36,545 nt of DNA from Antrodiella citrinella (GCA_004802725.1 SGPM01000279.1:1-36545), one strand, 5' to 3'. Numbered from the stretch's first letter, positions 1 through 11,064 are shown. Numbers and translations: made by a program. The notes: generated by a model not told the origin, from the letters alone.

Positions 1-620
1 GACACCGTGTTATGGTCGGTCATAAGTGAAAATGTCACACCGCCATTGCACCGGGTGAATGACATCCTTCGACACGAGGTGATATCCATTCCAAATCCGA
101 ATATTTAGTTACCTTATACGGCATGTATAAGTCCGAACAAAACAAAATAAAATGAAACGCTATACTTCATTTTTGCACGGCGCTTTATTGACCTATGCCC
201 GCCGTGTGGAATCAACGCAAAAAACACCTGAAACCATATTGGATCTGTTCTATATTGCACCTTGGGTCTACGAAGATGCCAGACTCAGCCTAAGGCGGTG
301 CGACAACAGTTGGCCGTCGGAACCTGAGTACGATATCGTAAGTTCAACATTGGTTCAAACTTGGATCAGCTAACTTGACACACTGAGGATAGGTATGTTC
401 TACTTGGATGTAAGAGTTCTGTGTGTCTCGATGCCGCATCGGGTTGTTTTCAAATGTTGCAGAATTGTCATACAGTCGAAAGAAGAGATCGCGATCAGTT
501 CTTCTCTACGGCACTTACGCCACGTCTAAAAGTAGGATGGCATGCCGTTTTGCATGTTGTAAAAGGCTGTCCAACTTTCGAGATGTCGCTTGCCAAGTAA
601 CTGTCTACGCAGCGCTTCAA
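1..620. other. Left-edge intergenic DNA, no gene supported
   Basis: Only short open frames are present, without recognisable motifs, signal peptides or convincing splice sites. The right part is probably distal promoter of the secreted protein gene that starts at 882. A fragment of a gene beyond the left edge cannot be excluded. Confidence 0.4.
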
Positions 621-624
621 CCCG

Positions 625-881
625 GACATAAAAGCTTGTGGTTTTTCGTCGTACTTTTCCTCAGCTCTTCAGTTCTTCCTTTTGAGCCACCTCTCATTCC
701 TTTGCATTCGGGTGCTGGTTAGTGAGTTCCCTCTCTTCACATCTCTTCGCTTCTTCTGCTGACCCGTACCTCTCTTCGTAGCCTGTTTGTCTATTTGTAA
801 TTTTCACGACCCTTCACGACCCTTCACGATCTCTCTACGCCAACCTTTCCGCTTTTCTCACCACACGCCTTCCGGTTCAAG
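625..881 (+). promoter_or_regulatory. Core promoter and 5'UTR of LCP-1, with a 5'UTR intron
   Basis: A TATA-like CATAAAAG lies near 628. It is followed by a leader shared with the two paralogs at 11.2 and 13.1 kb: a pyrimidine-rich CAGCTCTTCAGTTC block, GAGCC, and then GGTGCTGGTT just before a donor. A 5'UTR intron is predicted at 722-781 (GTGAGT, CTGAC branch site, GTAG acceptor); the exon resumes with CCTGTTTG. The same donor context and the same CCTGTTTG after the acceptor occur in all three paralogs, which is the main support. Short CACGAC repeats follow. Confidence 0.6.
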
Positions 882-2044
882 ATGTTCATCGCCGCTACAA
901 TTACTTTAGCCCTCGCTCTTTCCGCTCCCGCATTAGCGCTCCCAATCCGGTGTGTATCCAGCGATAGAAATCTTATGGAGCCGCTACTCATAGTATGCTT
1001 TATAGTGATGTTCATCGTTTCCATTCCCGTCCTCACAGCCATGTCGGTCACCACGACCACCACCATTCAGCTCGTGATTTGGCCTTGCTCACTCGCGCCC
1101 TTGCTCAACAGCAGGAGATGAGCGGCGCTGGCGGGTCAATGGGACAACAGCAGAGCTTCAGCGGTGGTGCCGGCGGAGGCATGGAATCACAACGGCAAGA
1201 GATCTCCTTCGGTTTGGGTTCGATGGACCAACAACTGTCGTCGTCGTCGTCGTCGTCGCAGGCGGTTGCCCGTGCTTTCAACGACATCTTCGCTCGCGCT
1301 ATGGGACAGCAACAGCAGATGAGCGGTGCTGGCGGGTCGATGGGACAACAGGAGATGATGGGCCCCGACGGAATGATGATGCAGCAGCAAGACATGTTTG
1401 GTGGTGCTGGCGGAGGTATGCAGCAACAGCAAGGCTCCGGAGCCGGTGGCATGCAACAGCAGCAGGCGTCATCGTCATCGTCATCTCCGTCGTCGTCCCC
1501 GGCTGCTAAAGCCGCTCGGGCCTTTCAGTTCGGCGAGATAAGCAAAATTCCAGTGAACAGGAACGGAGGCAATGGTCCTATGGTCCCGTCTGCACCTCAC
1601 TACACACCTGCTTCAGGCTCTCCTTTTCCCGCCGACCCTGCTCCCTCTGTGACCGCAGGAGGGTTCGTACCGAGAAACTACGATATCTTCGATCGAGCCG
1701 ACGATGATTCAGGGGCTCTTTCAACCGGTTGGTTGAAGGACGTCGGCGAGGTGTTAAAGAAGATAGGCCCTTCCTTTTTCAATGCTACAGGGAACGTTGT
1801 TACTGCGGCGATTAACGAGCATGCAGCATCAAAGCAAGCCGCGGCCGCTGCCGCCTCCGCCTCCGCTGCTGCCGCTGCACCTTCTCCTTCTGCCACACCA
1901 GCTCAGAGACGCGAGGTGGTAGAGGGTTTGATCATGCGCGAATTGATCACTCATGTTGCTCACAGGTCAGTCCTGTCGTCGACATGAATTGGTCATGCTA
2001 TATCTCACTTTTATTTGCTTTACAGCTTGAGTGAACTTGATTAG
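882..2044 (+). CDS. Secreted His-rich, Gln/Gly/Met-repeat protein (LCP-1)
   Basis: Exons 882-949, 1006-1965 and 2026-2044 give a 348-residue protein with closing phases. Residues 1-19 form a signal peptide ending near APALA, so secretion is expected. A His-rich stretch follows (HSRPHSHVGHHDHHH), possibly metal-binding. Next come blocks built on QQQxMSGAGGSMGQQ and poly-Ser, interleaved with short helical motifs such as ARAFNDIFARAMGQ. A later module has RADDDSGA followed by an amphipathic segment starting GWLKDVGEVLKKIG, then an Ala-rich stretch. The C-terminus is MRELITHVAHSLSELD. The first intron (56 nt) interrupts the codon right after the signal peptide, exactly as in the paralogs. No database family is recognised and the function is unknown. 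The final intron is supported by the matching C-terminus of LCP-3; reading through would instead end shortly after HVAH. Confidence 0.8.
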
Positions 2045-2134
2045 AGTTGACGATGATAACTAGTTTATTTCTGGAGTGTCGTTTGTTGATATACAGTGGA
2101 CTGTATCGGGTCTGTGGAATGAAAATGCTCATGG

Positions 2135-2156
2135 CCTCGAGATCGAGGAGTTCACC
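2135..2156 (+). other. Conserved 3' flanking element of the LCP family
   Basis: The block CCTCGAGATCGAGGAGTTCA lies about 90 bp after the stop. Close relatives, in the same orientation relative to the gene, lie downstream of the two paralogs (10045-10066 and 12083-12102, minus strand). It is probably 3'UTR; its role is unknown. Conservation in three copies is what is seen. Confidence 0.5.
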
Positions 2157-2159
2157 ATT

Positions 2160-4155
2160 ATGTAAAATCACAGCTATGATTGTGGCGGTACTCGACAGAA
2201 GCTGATCTTTCACCAACAAGGATCGCCCTCCCATGCACCACAATCATCACCCGATCTCGCGGGCCCTCTGTTGAGATGCTTTTGTATCAAAATGGCGATG
2301 TTCTGGATTCAGCGTGAAGGGAGGATCCCACCCCGTCCTGGCTCGCTCAAGTGAACGAGAAGACAGGATGATACAATCGAAAGATATATTGTGCCAAGAT
2401 GCACAGAAGCATGATACTACCGATTACGAAACAACCGGCCCTGGAAGACATTCAGGACAGGAAAGGGCGCGATCTCTATAACGGCGTCATATTGGATCCC
2501 AGAGTGCTCAGATGCAGGACGCGTGACCCGCGATTTATCAAGAAGACTTGCGATAAGATCACGGTGTTCCGTCAGTCGGACAAGGTTCGACGTTCGACCA
2601 TCATGATCAGCCGAACAGACCGTCCTCGTTCGATCCGATTGTGTGGATCAACCGGACGTCAAGCTTTTCAAGCAGGGCTGACGTGACGGCCGGCGGGCCC
2701 AGTTGCATGCTTAACTGACTTTGCATACAGAGTGCGACCCCATATTGATCAGCATACGACAGAAGGCCAAGAGCGGCGGTAGCAGCGCGGAGAGCGAAAG
2801 GAAGATTGTGGCCGGTGTGAAATCTTCTGGAACCTTGGTTCTGAGCATGAATGACGCTGAACGGCAAAGTGGATAAGTGAACGAGGATCAAGATAAAAAC
2901 CACCCAACTGTCAATGTCAATCTGGACCGCAGCCACGGAGTGGGAATCTCCCTGCAGATCCGCTTCCACGAGGAAAGCATGCGCTGTACACACACAGCGA
3001 AAGAAAGCGTCAACGTCATGGTCAACTAACGCGCTACGACATCTACGGGGAGATAAACGCAATCGGCGTGTGATTTGGGCTGCCAGTGGATGCAGAGTTG
3101 TCGATGATGGTTGCTACGGTGTCAATGCTGAGAAGGATGCTTATCGTAGCGGAGGAGAGGGCGCGCCGCGCACCGTAAAATCGGAGCAGTATCTCGCAGC
3201 AGCAATTGCAGGGGAGTGATAGCAGGAGTAGTAGCGTGGAAGATGATGCTGGACAACCAAGACTAGGTGTGCTAGCGATTGACCTACAGCTTGGGGGACG
3301 GAACTGAACATTGCTGGTATACTCTCCGAAGATGTGATGTGGAGAGGTGTCACGGGATAGAGTTACTCCTGGTGAACAGTGAACTGGTGAATAGCAAGCT
3401 GTGGGTGATGGGTACTGTCAAAGAATGATGAGAAGAGATGCGTGTATATGTCAAAGATGATTCGGAATCCTCTGGCGTTGGAAGATTGCTGCTAAGGAGA
3501 AGACGTCTGTATCGTCATACCGGCGAGACCTTGAATAGGGAGGACACTGGACAGCATGGGGTCGAATAGTAGCTGGATGATGAGGAAAGTCGTGGATAGC
3601 ACAATATGCAGCTCAGTCCTCGGAAGTTGTAAACGGAATGCTGTGCCAACTCACAAGATATGGAGCTGATGATGGCCATGTCAAAGTCGGAATGGGCGCA
3701 CCGGAGTGATGCAAGTTGCTGTGGGTAATTCGTACAGCTTAGTGCAATGTACTGTGCGACCCTGCCCGAATATAGGTGTGCAGGGTAATGTGCAAGTTGT
3801 CCCTGTTTCGACTTTGAAGTGCTTTCTGTTGATTGATGAGCAGAGTGCGTGGAAAGTGAGAAGGGCCTTCCAACCGCGGGTGCTCAAGTAAGACTTTTTC
3901 ACTTGTCGCATTCCGATTGTCATTGTCAATGCGGGCTGTCGTGACAGGCGATACGTACGGCGGATGATGGAGGGAGGCTCAGGCGGCTCGAGGACAATGA
4001 TTGATAGAGTCGGGGGACAAAGACTTAAGGATTCGAAACACGACATTTGCCAGCGTTGATCGACTAGCTTCGTTTCATTTCGTCGCCTTTTATTTCCTGA
4101 AAGCTGCAACTTTTCTCCTCGTTCTGCTCATTCACTTGCCTCGCCCTCTCCAGCC
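2160..4155 (-). other. Gene-poor stretch with coding-like minus-strand fragments, possibly a multi-intron membrane protein
   Basis: No complete gene could be assembled. Minus-strand fragments look coding. A possible start MAIISSIS lies at about 3680, followed by a GTGAGT donor. A hydrophobic segment FLIIQLLFDPMLSSVLPIQ lies near 3580-3510. Another reads SWVVFILILVHLSTLPF near 2910-2850 and is followed by a polar stretch to about 2750. Several hydrophobic exons split by short introns would fit a polytopic membrane protein, but exon phases do not close and there are in-frame stops, so it may be degenerate. The segment from about 4010 to 4155 is probably the promoter of the G-alpha gene. Confidence 0.25.
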
Positions 4156-6693
4156 ATGGCCCTCGCTGCCCGTCCGTTCCATGCCAACCACGCCCCCTTC
4201 GTTGACTCCGGTAACGACGACCCCCTCGCACGGGCGCTACAACCTCCGCAGGACGAGTCGCCAGACCAACGGGAGATGAGGGAGCAGATGCAGCGAGAGG
4301 CGTCGCGGATATCGAGCGAGATTGACGAGGACATCCAGGAGAGCAGAAAGGCGTTCGAGAGACGGAAGAGGGCCATCAAAATACTCTTGCTGGGTGAGTT
4401 ACATGTATCGAGATGTCGGCTCCCGAGGGCTGCGTTCGTTTCTCGTTCCTTCGTTCCTTCGGATGTGCACGCTGTTGGCATGTTGCAGCATTGGAACACC
4501 GAGATCATCAAGATTCCTCCGAGCGTATACTCATCCTTCTCCACCTTTTTAGGCCAAGCAGAGAGTGGAAAGAGCACAACGCTCAAGAGTGAGTGGCATC
4601 TCTGTTGTATAACATCGCCGTAAAATAACGACATATCACATCCCAGACTTCCAACTTGCATTCTCGCCGCTGCACTTCCGCAGCGAAAAACTCGCATGGA
4701 AAACCATCGTCCAACTCAACCTCATCCGGTGCGTTTGCGTTTCAATGCTAGTACAGTAGCCCCCTAGACCTGCACGCTCACCCGCACGTGCAGCTCTATC
4801 AAACACCTGCTCGAAGTCCTTCAGCTCGAATGGACAGAGCAACAACAGCAGCAACAAAATCTTCCACACCCTCCCACTCGTCCGTCGTCCCGCCCGTCCT
4901 CACCGCCATCTGCCCTCTCCCCCTCGTCACAGCTCGCCGCAGCCTCCGGCTCCACCGTGGCCCAGATGCCCATGTCCGCTAAAGCTAGAGGAAAGATGCC
5001 CGCACACCTCGCCCTGAAGATGGAAATGAGCATGAACAACAGTCTGAATGTCAACGGCTCTTCGACAGGCTCGAGGCCGCCTAGCAATGGCACCGGCACA
5101 CAGCCAAACCAACGCGCCACGACCATCCGCTTCAGCACAGCGACATCTGGATCAGGTCTGACGGACAATCACCGGAGGATCCGGATGCGTTTGCTGCCGT
5201 TGCTGGCCATCGAGGAGGAGCTGACGAAGAAGCTGTTCCCTGCTTCTGCCTCTGGAGGCGCACTGGAAACGTCCGAATTGGGCGTGAGTGTGGTAAGTGT
5301 CTCTGGAGAGGTCGTCCTTAGACCTCCAATCAGAGAGGTGTGCGTTCGAGCTGGAAGCGGTTGGAAGGGACTGTTGAGTCAGTTTACCGGTGATAACAGT
5401 ACGTCTCTCGGTCACGCCGCCGTGCTATGCGCCACCGAGTTCTCATTTTCTGTTAGATGTGAAGACCAAACGTCCTGGCAACAACAACGAGGGTATCGAT
5501 AACCCCACGACAGTCCTAGCGGCGTGTAAAGACGACATTGTGACCCTTTGGGAGGACCCTATCGTCAGAGGCGTCCTCAGAAAACGTGGTGTCAGGCTGA
5601 TGGACATGCCCGGCTTGTACGTTCTCCTCCTACCCTCACTGTCCCAATGTCACGTAAATCTCATGACTATCACCAGCTTTCTGAACGACGCCGCACGGAT
5701 CGCGTCGCTCACTTACGACCCCACGGACGACGATATCGTGCGCGCTCGCCTGCGTACCCTCGGCGTCGAGGAGCACCGCTTCACAATGGAAAGCGGTGCC
5801 TACCCCGGGTCCGAGTGGTACATATACGACGTCGGGGGGAGTCGGATGGTCCGTCCGCATTGGATCCCGTACTTCGACGATGTGCAAGCGATCATCTTCC
5901 TCGCCCCTCTCGCCTTCAATCTGATGTTGGAGGAGGATCCGAAGGTCAACCGGTTGGTACGTTGCCTTTTCTTCTCTAACCCGCGGTGATACTTGTGTGG
6001 GACGTTGACGACGGTGTCCACGTGTAGGAGGATTCGATATCCCTCTGGCGTGAGATCTGCAGCAATCAGTTGCTCAGTAAGACGACCCTCATCCTTTTCT
6101 TGAACAAGGTCCGTGATGTCTCTATGCCACCTTCTCTCAGGTTCTCTTCGTTGATTGATGTATTGGTGACTGCAGATGGACATCCTCCAGGCCACTCTTG
6201 CAGCGGGCATCCGTGTTCAGAAGTATGTACCAAGTTACGGGGACCAGCCAAACGACGTTACGCACGTCGTGAAATGTACGTTCCCTTGTGTCGGTCTTTC
6301 TGACATTTCCAATCTCACTGATGCGTTGCTTGGATGTCGTAGACTTTAGAGACAAATTCCGTGGATACCATGTACGCGTTTGCTCTTCGTATTCGACTAT
6401 TGAATGTAGTTGACATCAAGCGTTTCTAGAAACGCCTCTCTCCGAAGACGAGACCATTCTACTGGCACGAGACCTCCGTCATCGTACGTGTTCTTTGCCT
6501 TGTATTCTCTTGCCCCGCCGCCCCTCAACCCTCCTTTCTTGCGATGTAGGACACACATGCGACCGCCGTCATCCTCGTCGGAGGTATGTTCCTTCTCTTC
6601 CACCTCAACAACAGCGCAACTCATATTTTGTCCGCGACATCAGTACGAGAAGGCATCCTCCGTGCCCACCTTCAGAGCGTGAATGTCATATAA
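4156..6693 (+). CDS. Divergent heterotrimeric G-protein alpha subunit
   Basis: Twelve exons (4156-4393, 4553-4588, 4647-4728, 4794-5398, 5457-5616, 5677-5956, 6028-6108, 6176-6275, 6343-6371, 6430-6483, 6550-6583, 6644-6693) give 582 residues. G-alpha boxes are in order: P-loop GQAESGKS at 80-87; switch I RARLRT with Arg398 and Thr401; G3 box DVGGSR at 425-430; NKMD at 493-496; and the TCAT-equivalent THAT at 557-560. Most introns fall between or inside these boxes, and every phase closes. It should bind GTP and act in receptor signalling at the membrane. Oddities: the catalytic Gln of DVGGQR is Ser429; there is no Gly2 or N-terminal Cys for lipidation (it starts MALAARPF); the helical domain carries a long Gln/Ser/Pro-rich insertion; and it is far longer than the usual ~355 residues. 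It matches the expanded non-canonical G-alpha group of Agaricomycetes rather than the canonical GPA classes. Confidence 0.92.
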
Positions 6694-7159
6694 CCAACTC
6701 AACCGCTATACCGTCCAATCGCATTCCATCATTTTTCCTACTGACCCCATCCACACGGCCTGCTTCTTCTCGCTCTCTAATAGACTCCGGTGCTCTCGTT
6801 CCGGAATGTCCCCTGTAATCTATCTACTCTGAACCACCAGGTCCTGTCTTCCGCACCCTGAGTCATCTTGGTTGTATACTATGTACCATCCATCTTCCTC
6901 TGTCCCTCTTTTCCACCGTCTCCTTCCATTGGCAAGATTATATCCATACCTATCCTCAATGTATTCCCCGTCACGTCGTGTGGGTACCAGTATCTTATTT
7001 AACTCTTCAGCACGTTGCTCTTGCTCTTGCCGCCTTGCTTCATTGCATCAGGTTATACTATGTACGATAACCCTCACGTTGTACATATCATGTCCGCCTG
7101 TCTTTGTATTTTCTTCGCAATACATACACTGAATGATCATCTCATGCTGAAGAAAGGCT
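6694..7159. other. Convergent intergenic region
   Basis: This stretch lies between the ends of the G-alpha gene (+) and the homeodomain-like gene (-). It is pyrimidine-rich (CTTCCTCT-like runs) with no supported gene, and probably holds both 3'UTRs. Confidence 0.5.
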
Positions 7160-9933
7160 TTACAGAATATCATCAACGCCTTCAACGCCCAAGAGTCCTT
7201 CTGCACCCCAGACCGCTCTCTCCGTTTCCTCCGAGACTTTGACCTGGCTATACAGCGCCACGTACATCTCAGTTTCCAAATCCATCACATCCGGCACCTC
7301 AAACACCGACCCATCTCCCTCCCCTTCCTCCTGACCTGCCTCACCCCCGCCGCTCCCGACAGCAGCCAACCACGGTACAGCACTCAACTCCCAAGACTCA
7401 ACCTTTGGCGGCTCAAACCTGACCAGCCTCGCCGTGGTCACCTTCCGCACACCCGCCTCCCACTTCACCTTCTCGAACGCCTTGAGCCCCAGCGCGTCGT
7501 ACGCCACCATCCGTGGTGGGTGGTAGCTCGTACGCGTAGACGTGGGCCGGTCCAGCCGGACGATATGTGCGAACCTCTCGTCGCCGTGAAGTCTAGACTT
7601 GGTCTTGGATGAGGGGAACCGACGACAGACACGGTCGTACGCTTGCATTTCTAGCAGGACAGACAGGAGCGCTTTCGCCGGGGACCTGACCTTGCTATTG
7701 GCCGTAAATGTCGCAACGCGGATAGACCTCCCTGGCAGTCCAAGAGCGCGTTTCGTCCGGGAAGAGATCGGGTCGACCTTTGGCTTTGGCTTTACTTTAG
7801 ACTTCGGTTTGGGTTTGACTCGGCGGGCGTTCGCAGTTTCGAGACGGACAGCAGATGGTTCCGTCTTCGCCAGGAAAGGATCGACGACAACAGTCTCAGT
7901 CATATCCAGAACAGAACCTGTGAGTAGAGCGTTAACAACAACAATATTGGATGATCTGTTAGATGATACTACGTTACCTGATGCTAGATGTTCAGTATCT
8001 GGTGGGAAGACGTCATCCAGCGTCTCCGACTTCACGGGAATCACAGTATTCTCCTTGTTGGCGTCTTTGATGTCCAGTTGTCTTTGAGAATGACTAGCTG
8101 GTCTAATAGGTTTCGCTGGTCTCTCCGGCGAGCCAGGCCTCGAAGGAGTACCGCCCTGAGGTCTGGTCGGCGGAGGTAGGTCCGTTGGAGTGGTCAAGTT
8201 CGTCACATCTTTCAGCGACGGTATTCGGTGGGGTTCGTGACTCGCTGAGCTTGGAGGACTCTCAGAGAGTGGAACAACATCTTCAAGGGACCGAGATAGC
8301 GGGATACCAGCAGAAATCGAGAGAGAGACATCTGCTAGCAAGTCGAGACCAGTCCAGGGAGCAATTGGAGCAGCAAAACGAGGATTGGAAGCGCTAACAT
8401 CGAGAGAACACGCAGCATTTGACGAGAGCAGGGAATCAAAGACATTGGCAGAGGAGTCATCGGAGCCAGCAAGAGGAGAGAGTCTTTCAGCGTTCTTCAC
8501 TTGCTGCATACGCCTATAGCGAGGAGGGAGAACGGGAGAGTGGCGAAGACGAGATGAGGAGGGAAAAACGCTCGCAGACGTGACAGGAGGCTCGTCCTGG
8601 GGTTCAAGATTAGCTGTAGACGAATTCCCGTCGCACGAGGTGGAAGCACATGGCATATGGGGATCACGAAGCTCTACAGAGGCGTTCAGCGTTTGATCCG
8701 GGCCAAAGTCCTGGGTATATGCGTCACTCTCGCGATGATCATGACGGTCTGGATGGACTTCAGGTTTTGGCTTCTTGGGAAGATCGTCGTTGAAATCGTA
8801 GTCAGCATCAGCTATCCCAGGCCAGAAAGTGAAACCGTGCAAGTCTTCAAAGTCAAGTTGAGCAGAAGAAGTCGTCTTAGGAGGAGTGTCATGTCTTCGT
8901 CCATGATTATAAGTCGTCGGCGTCGAGAGCCTGGAATCAAAGTCAAAATCAGAAGACGGCATAGCAGACGTCAGAGCAGGCGTGGGTGACGATGAGGCTC
9001 TTGTAGCTTGAGGTAATCGTACGAGGATAGGCGAAAGCGGGGCAGACGGTACGAATGATTTCTGAGAGCAGATAGGACACTCCGGATTCGGTGATAAGTC
9101 GTGAGCACGGGTGTGTCGAATGGGCTGTAGAGTGGCCTTAACCTGGACCTGACGATACAATCAGTCAGAGTCAAGCGAAACCTGCATGCACTCACACGAG
9201 CTTGAGAGGGATTTGGTTTGCGCTTTTTGCGTGGTCGCTGCAGAATATGTACCGGGGAAGCGTCCCTTTCGCGTTTGACTGAGACGACCCGAGTCTTGCG
9301 CGTCTCCTGTATACGGCTCACAGATAGGAGAGGCGATATAGCACGCTCCAGTTTGACCTCGATACTATCTTTCGGCAAGTCTCCAGCTGAGGGAAATAGG
9401 GTCGACGTAGACTCTCCGATAGCGGAAGCCAAGTGAAGCTGAGAGCAGATGAGACATTGCAGATTGGGCTTCGTGTCGTGAGCTCGAGTATGTCGAACAG
9501 GCCCAGCTGCGGGAATCTGTCGCTTTGGCAAAGCCAGCGAAGCAGACTCAGCACGTTCTCGTTTGACCCGTAGAGACATGCCATCGCTGATGTCGGCGCC
9601 AGATATATCCTCTCCAACCAGAAGATCATAGGTTCCACCTGGGAGACGGACACCAATCCGAGAACCGTCGTTGTATCTTTTCCGCTGAAACCAGTTAATC
9701 ACTACCGCAGGATTCACCCCTCTCCTCGACGCCCACGTCCGTCTAGAGGCCAACGATGGCATCCGTTTGTCGGCAGCCCATATGAGGTCAAGCTCAGCGA
9801 CAAAGTTGGCATGAAGGACGCTGTTCTGACCACTCTGGGCATCATTAGAAACAGTGACCGACACGTCGGGTTTCTTTTCAGTATATGGTGGTAGAGAACA
9901 AGGAGCATCGGGTCGCCTGCTGCGAGTCTTCAT
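7160..9933 (-). CDS. Homeodomain-like nuclear protein with duplicated His2-Cys2 motif
   Basis: Exons 9933-9196 and 9148-7160 (intron 47 nt, phase 0) give 908 residues. Residues ~45-87 resemble a homeodomain: a polar helix, then SRRTWASRRGVNPAVVINWF followed by QRKR, matching the WFxxRR recognition helix. A DNA-binding, nuclear role is therefore inferred. At 146-164 and 256-274 the same motif recurs, (V/I)RHTRAHD-x6-C-x-I-CSQ, with H148/H152/C160/C163 and H258/H262/C270/C273; this H-x3-H-x7-C-x2-C spacing could bind zinc. VKRER precedes both copies, so a ~100-residue segment was probably duplicated. A basic RPRKKRKPN just before the intron is a likely nuclear signal. The rest is low-complexity Ser/Pro/acidic sequence with a KPKPK stretch and a conserved-looking C-terminal part. 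The start at 9933 is the first Met before the homeodomain; an upstream exon is possible. Confidence 0.8.
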
Positions 9934-10044
9934 GAGGACGGCGGCGGGCGTGATGGGGAGAGGTCAAAAGTGTCTTGTGTCTTAACGCCCAAATCGTCCA
10001 CTAGCGCTTTACGTCAGGGTAATGACACAACATCGCGACAGCTT

Positions 10045-10066
10045 GGTGAACTCCTCAGCCTCGAGG
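10045..10066 (-). other. Conserved 3' flanking element of LCP-2
   Basis: On the minus strand the sequence is CCTCGAGGCTGAGGAGTTCA, the counterpart of the blocks behind the other two paralogs. A neighbouring TGTTTGCGAA is also shared with the LCP-3 flank. Confidence 0.5.
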
Positions 10067-10129
10067 TCATTATAATTCGCAAACAGACCCAACCATTACC
10101 CTAACTAAACAAGAGAGTACCTGAGACCA

Positions 10130-11064
10130 CTACATGGGTATACTACATTTGCACCAGCTCGTACAAGTTGTAAAGGTATCCATAGTCAGCTTCTTGAAGT
10201 CCAAATTGCGGAGCAGAAGGATTACTGACCTGCGAGCAATATGAGAGATCAATTCGCGTGTGAGCAAGTTTTCGAAGCTCCGCGCTTCTGCCTGCTGAGT
10301 CTGCTGCATGCCTCCGCCGGCGCCGCCGCTGAAGCTCTGTTGCTGGCCCATGGATCCGCCAGCACCGTTGATTTCTTGTTGCTGTCCCATCATAGCGCGA
10401 GCGAGGACGTGACTGAAAGCCCGAGCGGTCTTCGCAGCTGGTGCAGATGGGGACGGGGACAACGACGACGATCCCTGCTGCTGTTGCTGCATGCCCCACC
10501 GAACACGTCTTGCTGCTGCATCATCATTCCGTCTATGACCCATCATCTCCTGTGGTCCCATTGATCTTCCAGCGCCGCGCGTCTGCTGCTGTCCCGACGA
10601 TCCGCCAGCGCCGCTCATCTGCTGTTGCTGCCCCATAGCACGGGCGAAGATGTCGTTGAGAGCACGGGCAGCCTGCGACGACTGTTGCTGGCCCATTGAG
10701 CCGAATCCGGAGGAGAACTCTTGCGGCTGTGATTCCATGCCTCCGCCAGTACCACCACTGAGGCTCTGCTGTTGTTCCATTGACCCGCCAGCGCCGCTCA
10801 TCTCCTGCTGTTGAGCAAGGGCGCGAGCGAGCAGAGCCAGATCGCGAGTTGAGCGATGGTGACCGTGGGGAGCGGCGTGGTGAGCAGTGGAGACATGGTG
10901 GCTGTGAGGGCGAGAATGAGAGCGGTGAGGACCACCACTACAGAGCGTATGACGAATTACAGCTCGATAAGACATCGATCGTAGAATACGCACCGAGTAG
11001 GGAGTGCGAAGGCGGGAGCAGAAAGGGCAAGGGTCAACGTAATGAGGGCAGCGGAGGAGAACAT
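10130..11064 (-). CDS. Secreted His-rich, Gln/Gly/Met-repeat protein (LCP-2)
   Basis: Exon 1 (11064-10994) encodes a signal peptide ending APAFALPT. A 56-nt intron (10993-10938) falls at the same codon position as in LCP-1. Exon 2 (10937-10230) encodes a His-rich stretch, then RDLALLARALAQQQEMSGAG, repeated QQQ/GGSMGQQQ blocks and helical motifs (ARALNDIFARAMGQ, ARAFSHVLARAM), ending LLTRELISHIAR. About 263 residues. The last intron is uncertain. The position homologous to the LCP-1 acceptor reads TTTACAA instead of TTTACAG, so that site looks lost. Either an acceptor at 10144-10143 is used (tail SIPM) or the 87 nt are read through; both end at the same stop. The acidic RADDD/amphipathic module of LCP-1 and LCP-3 is absent. 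Function is unknown. Confidence 0.75.

Noticed and set aside
1105..1484. Minus-strand Cys- or His-rich open frames across LCP-1
   Set aside because: They are antisense readings of Gln/Gly/Met/Ser repeats.
5293..5331. GTAAGT at 5293 as an intron donor in the G-alpha gene
   Set aside because: Reading through keeps the frame and gives a segment that fits the family (REVCVRAGSGWKG); no matching acceptor gave a better result.
7599..8397. Plus-strand open frames inside the homeodomain-like gene
   Set aside because: They are antisense shadows of the long minus-strand exon.
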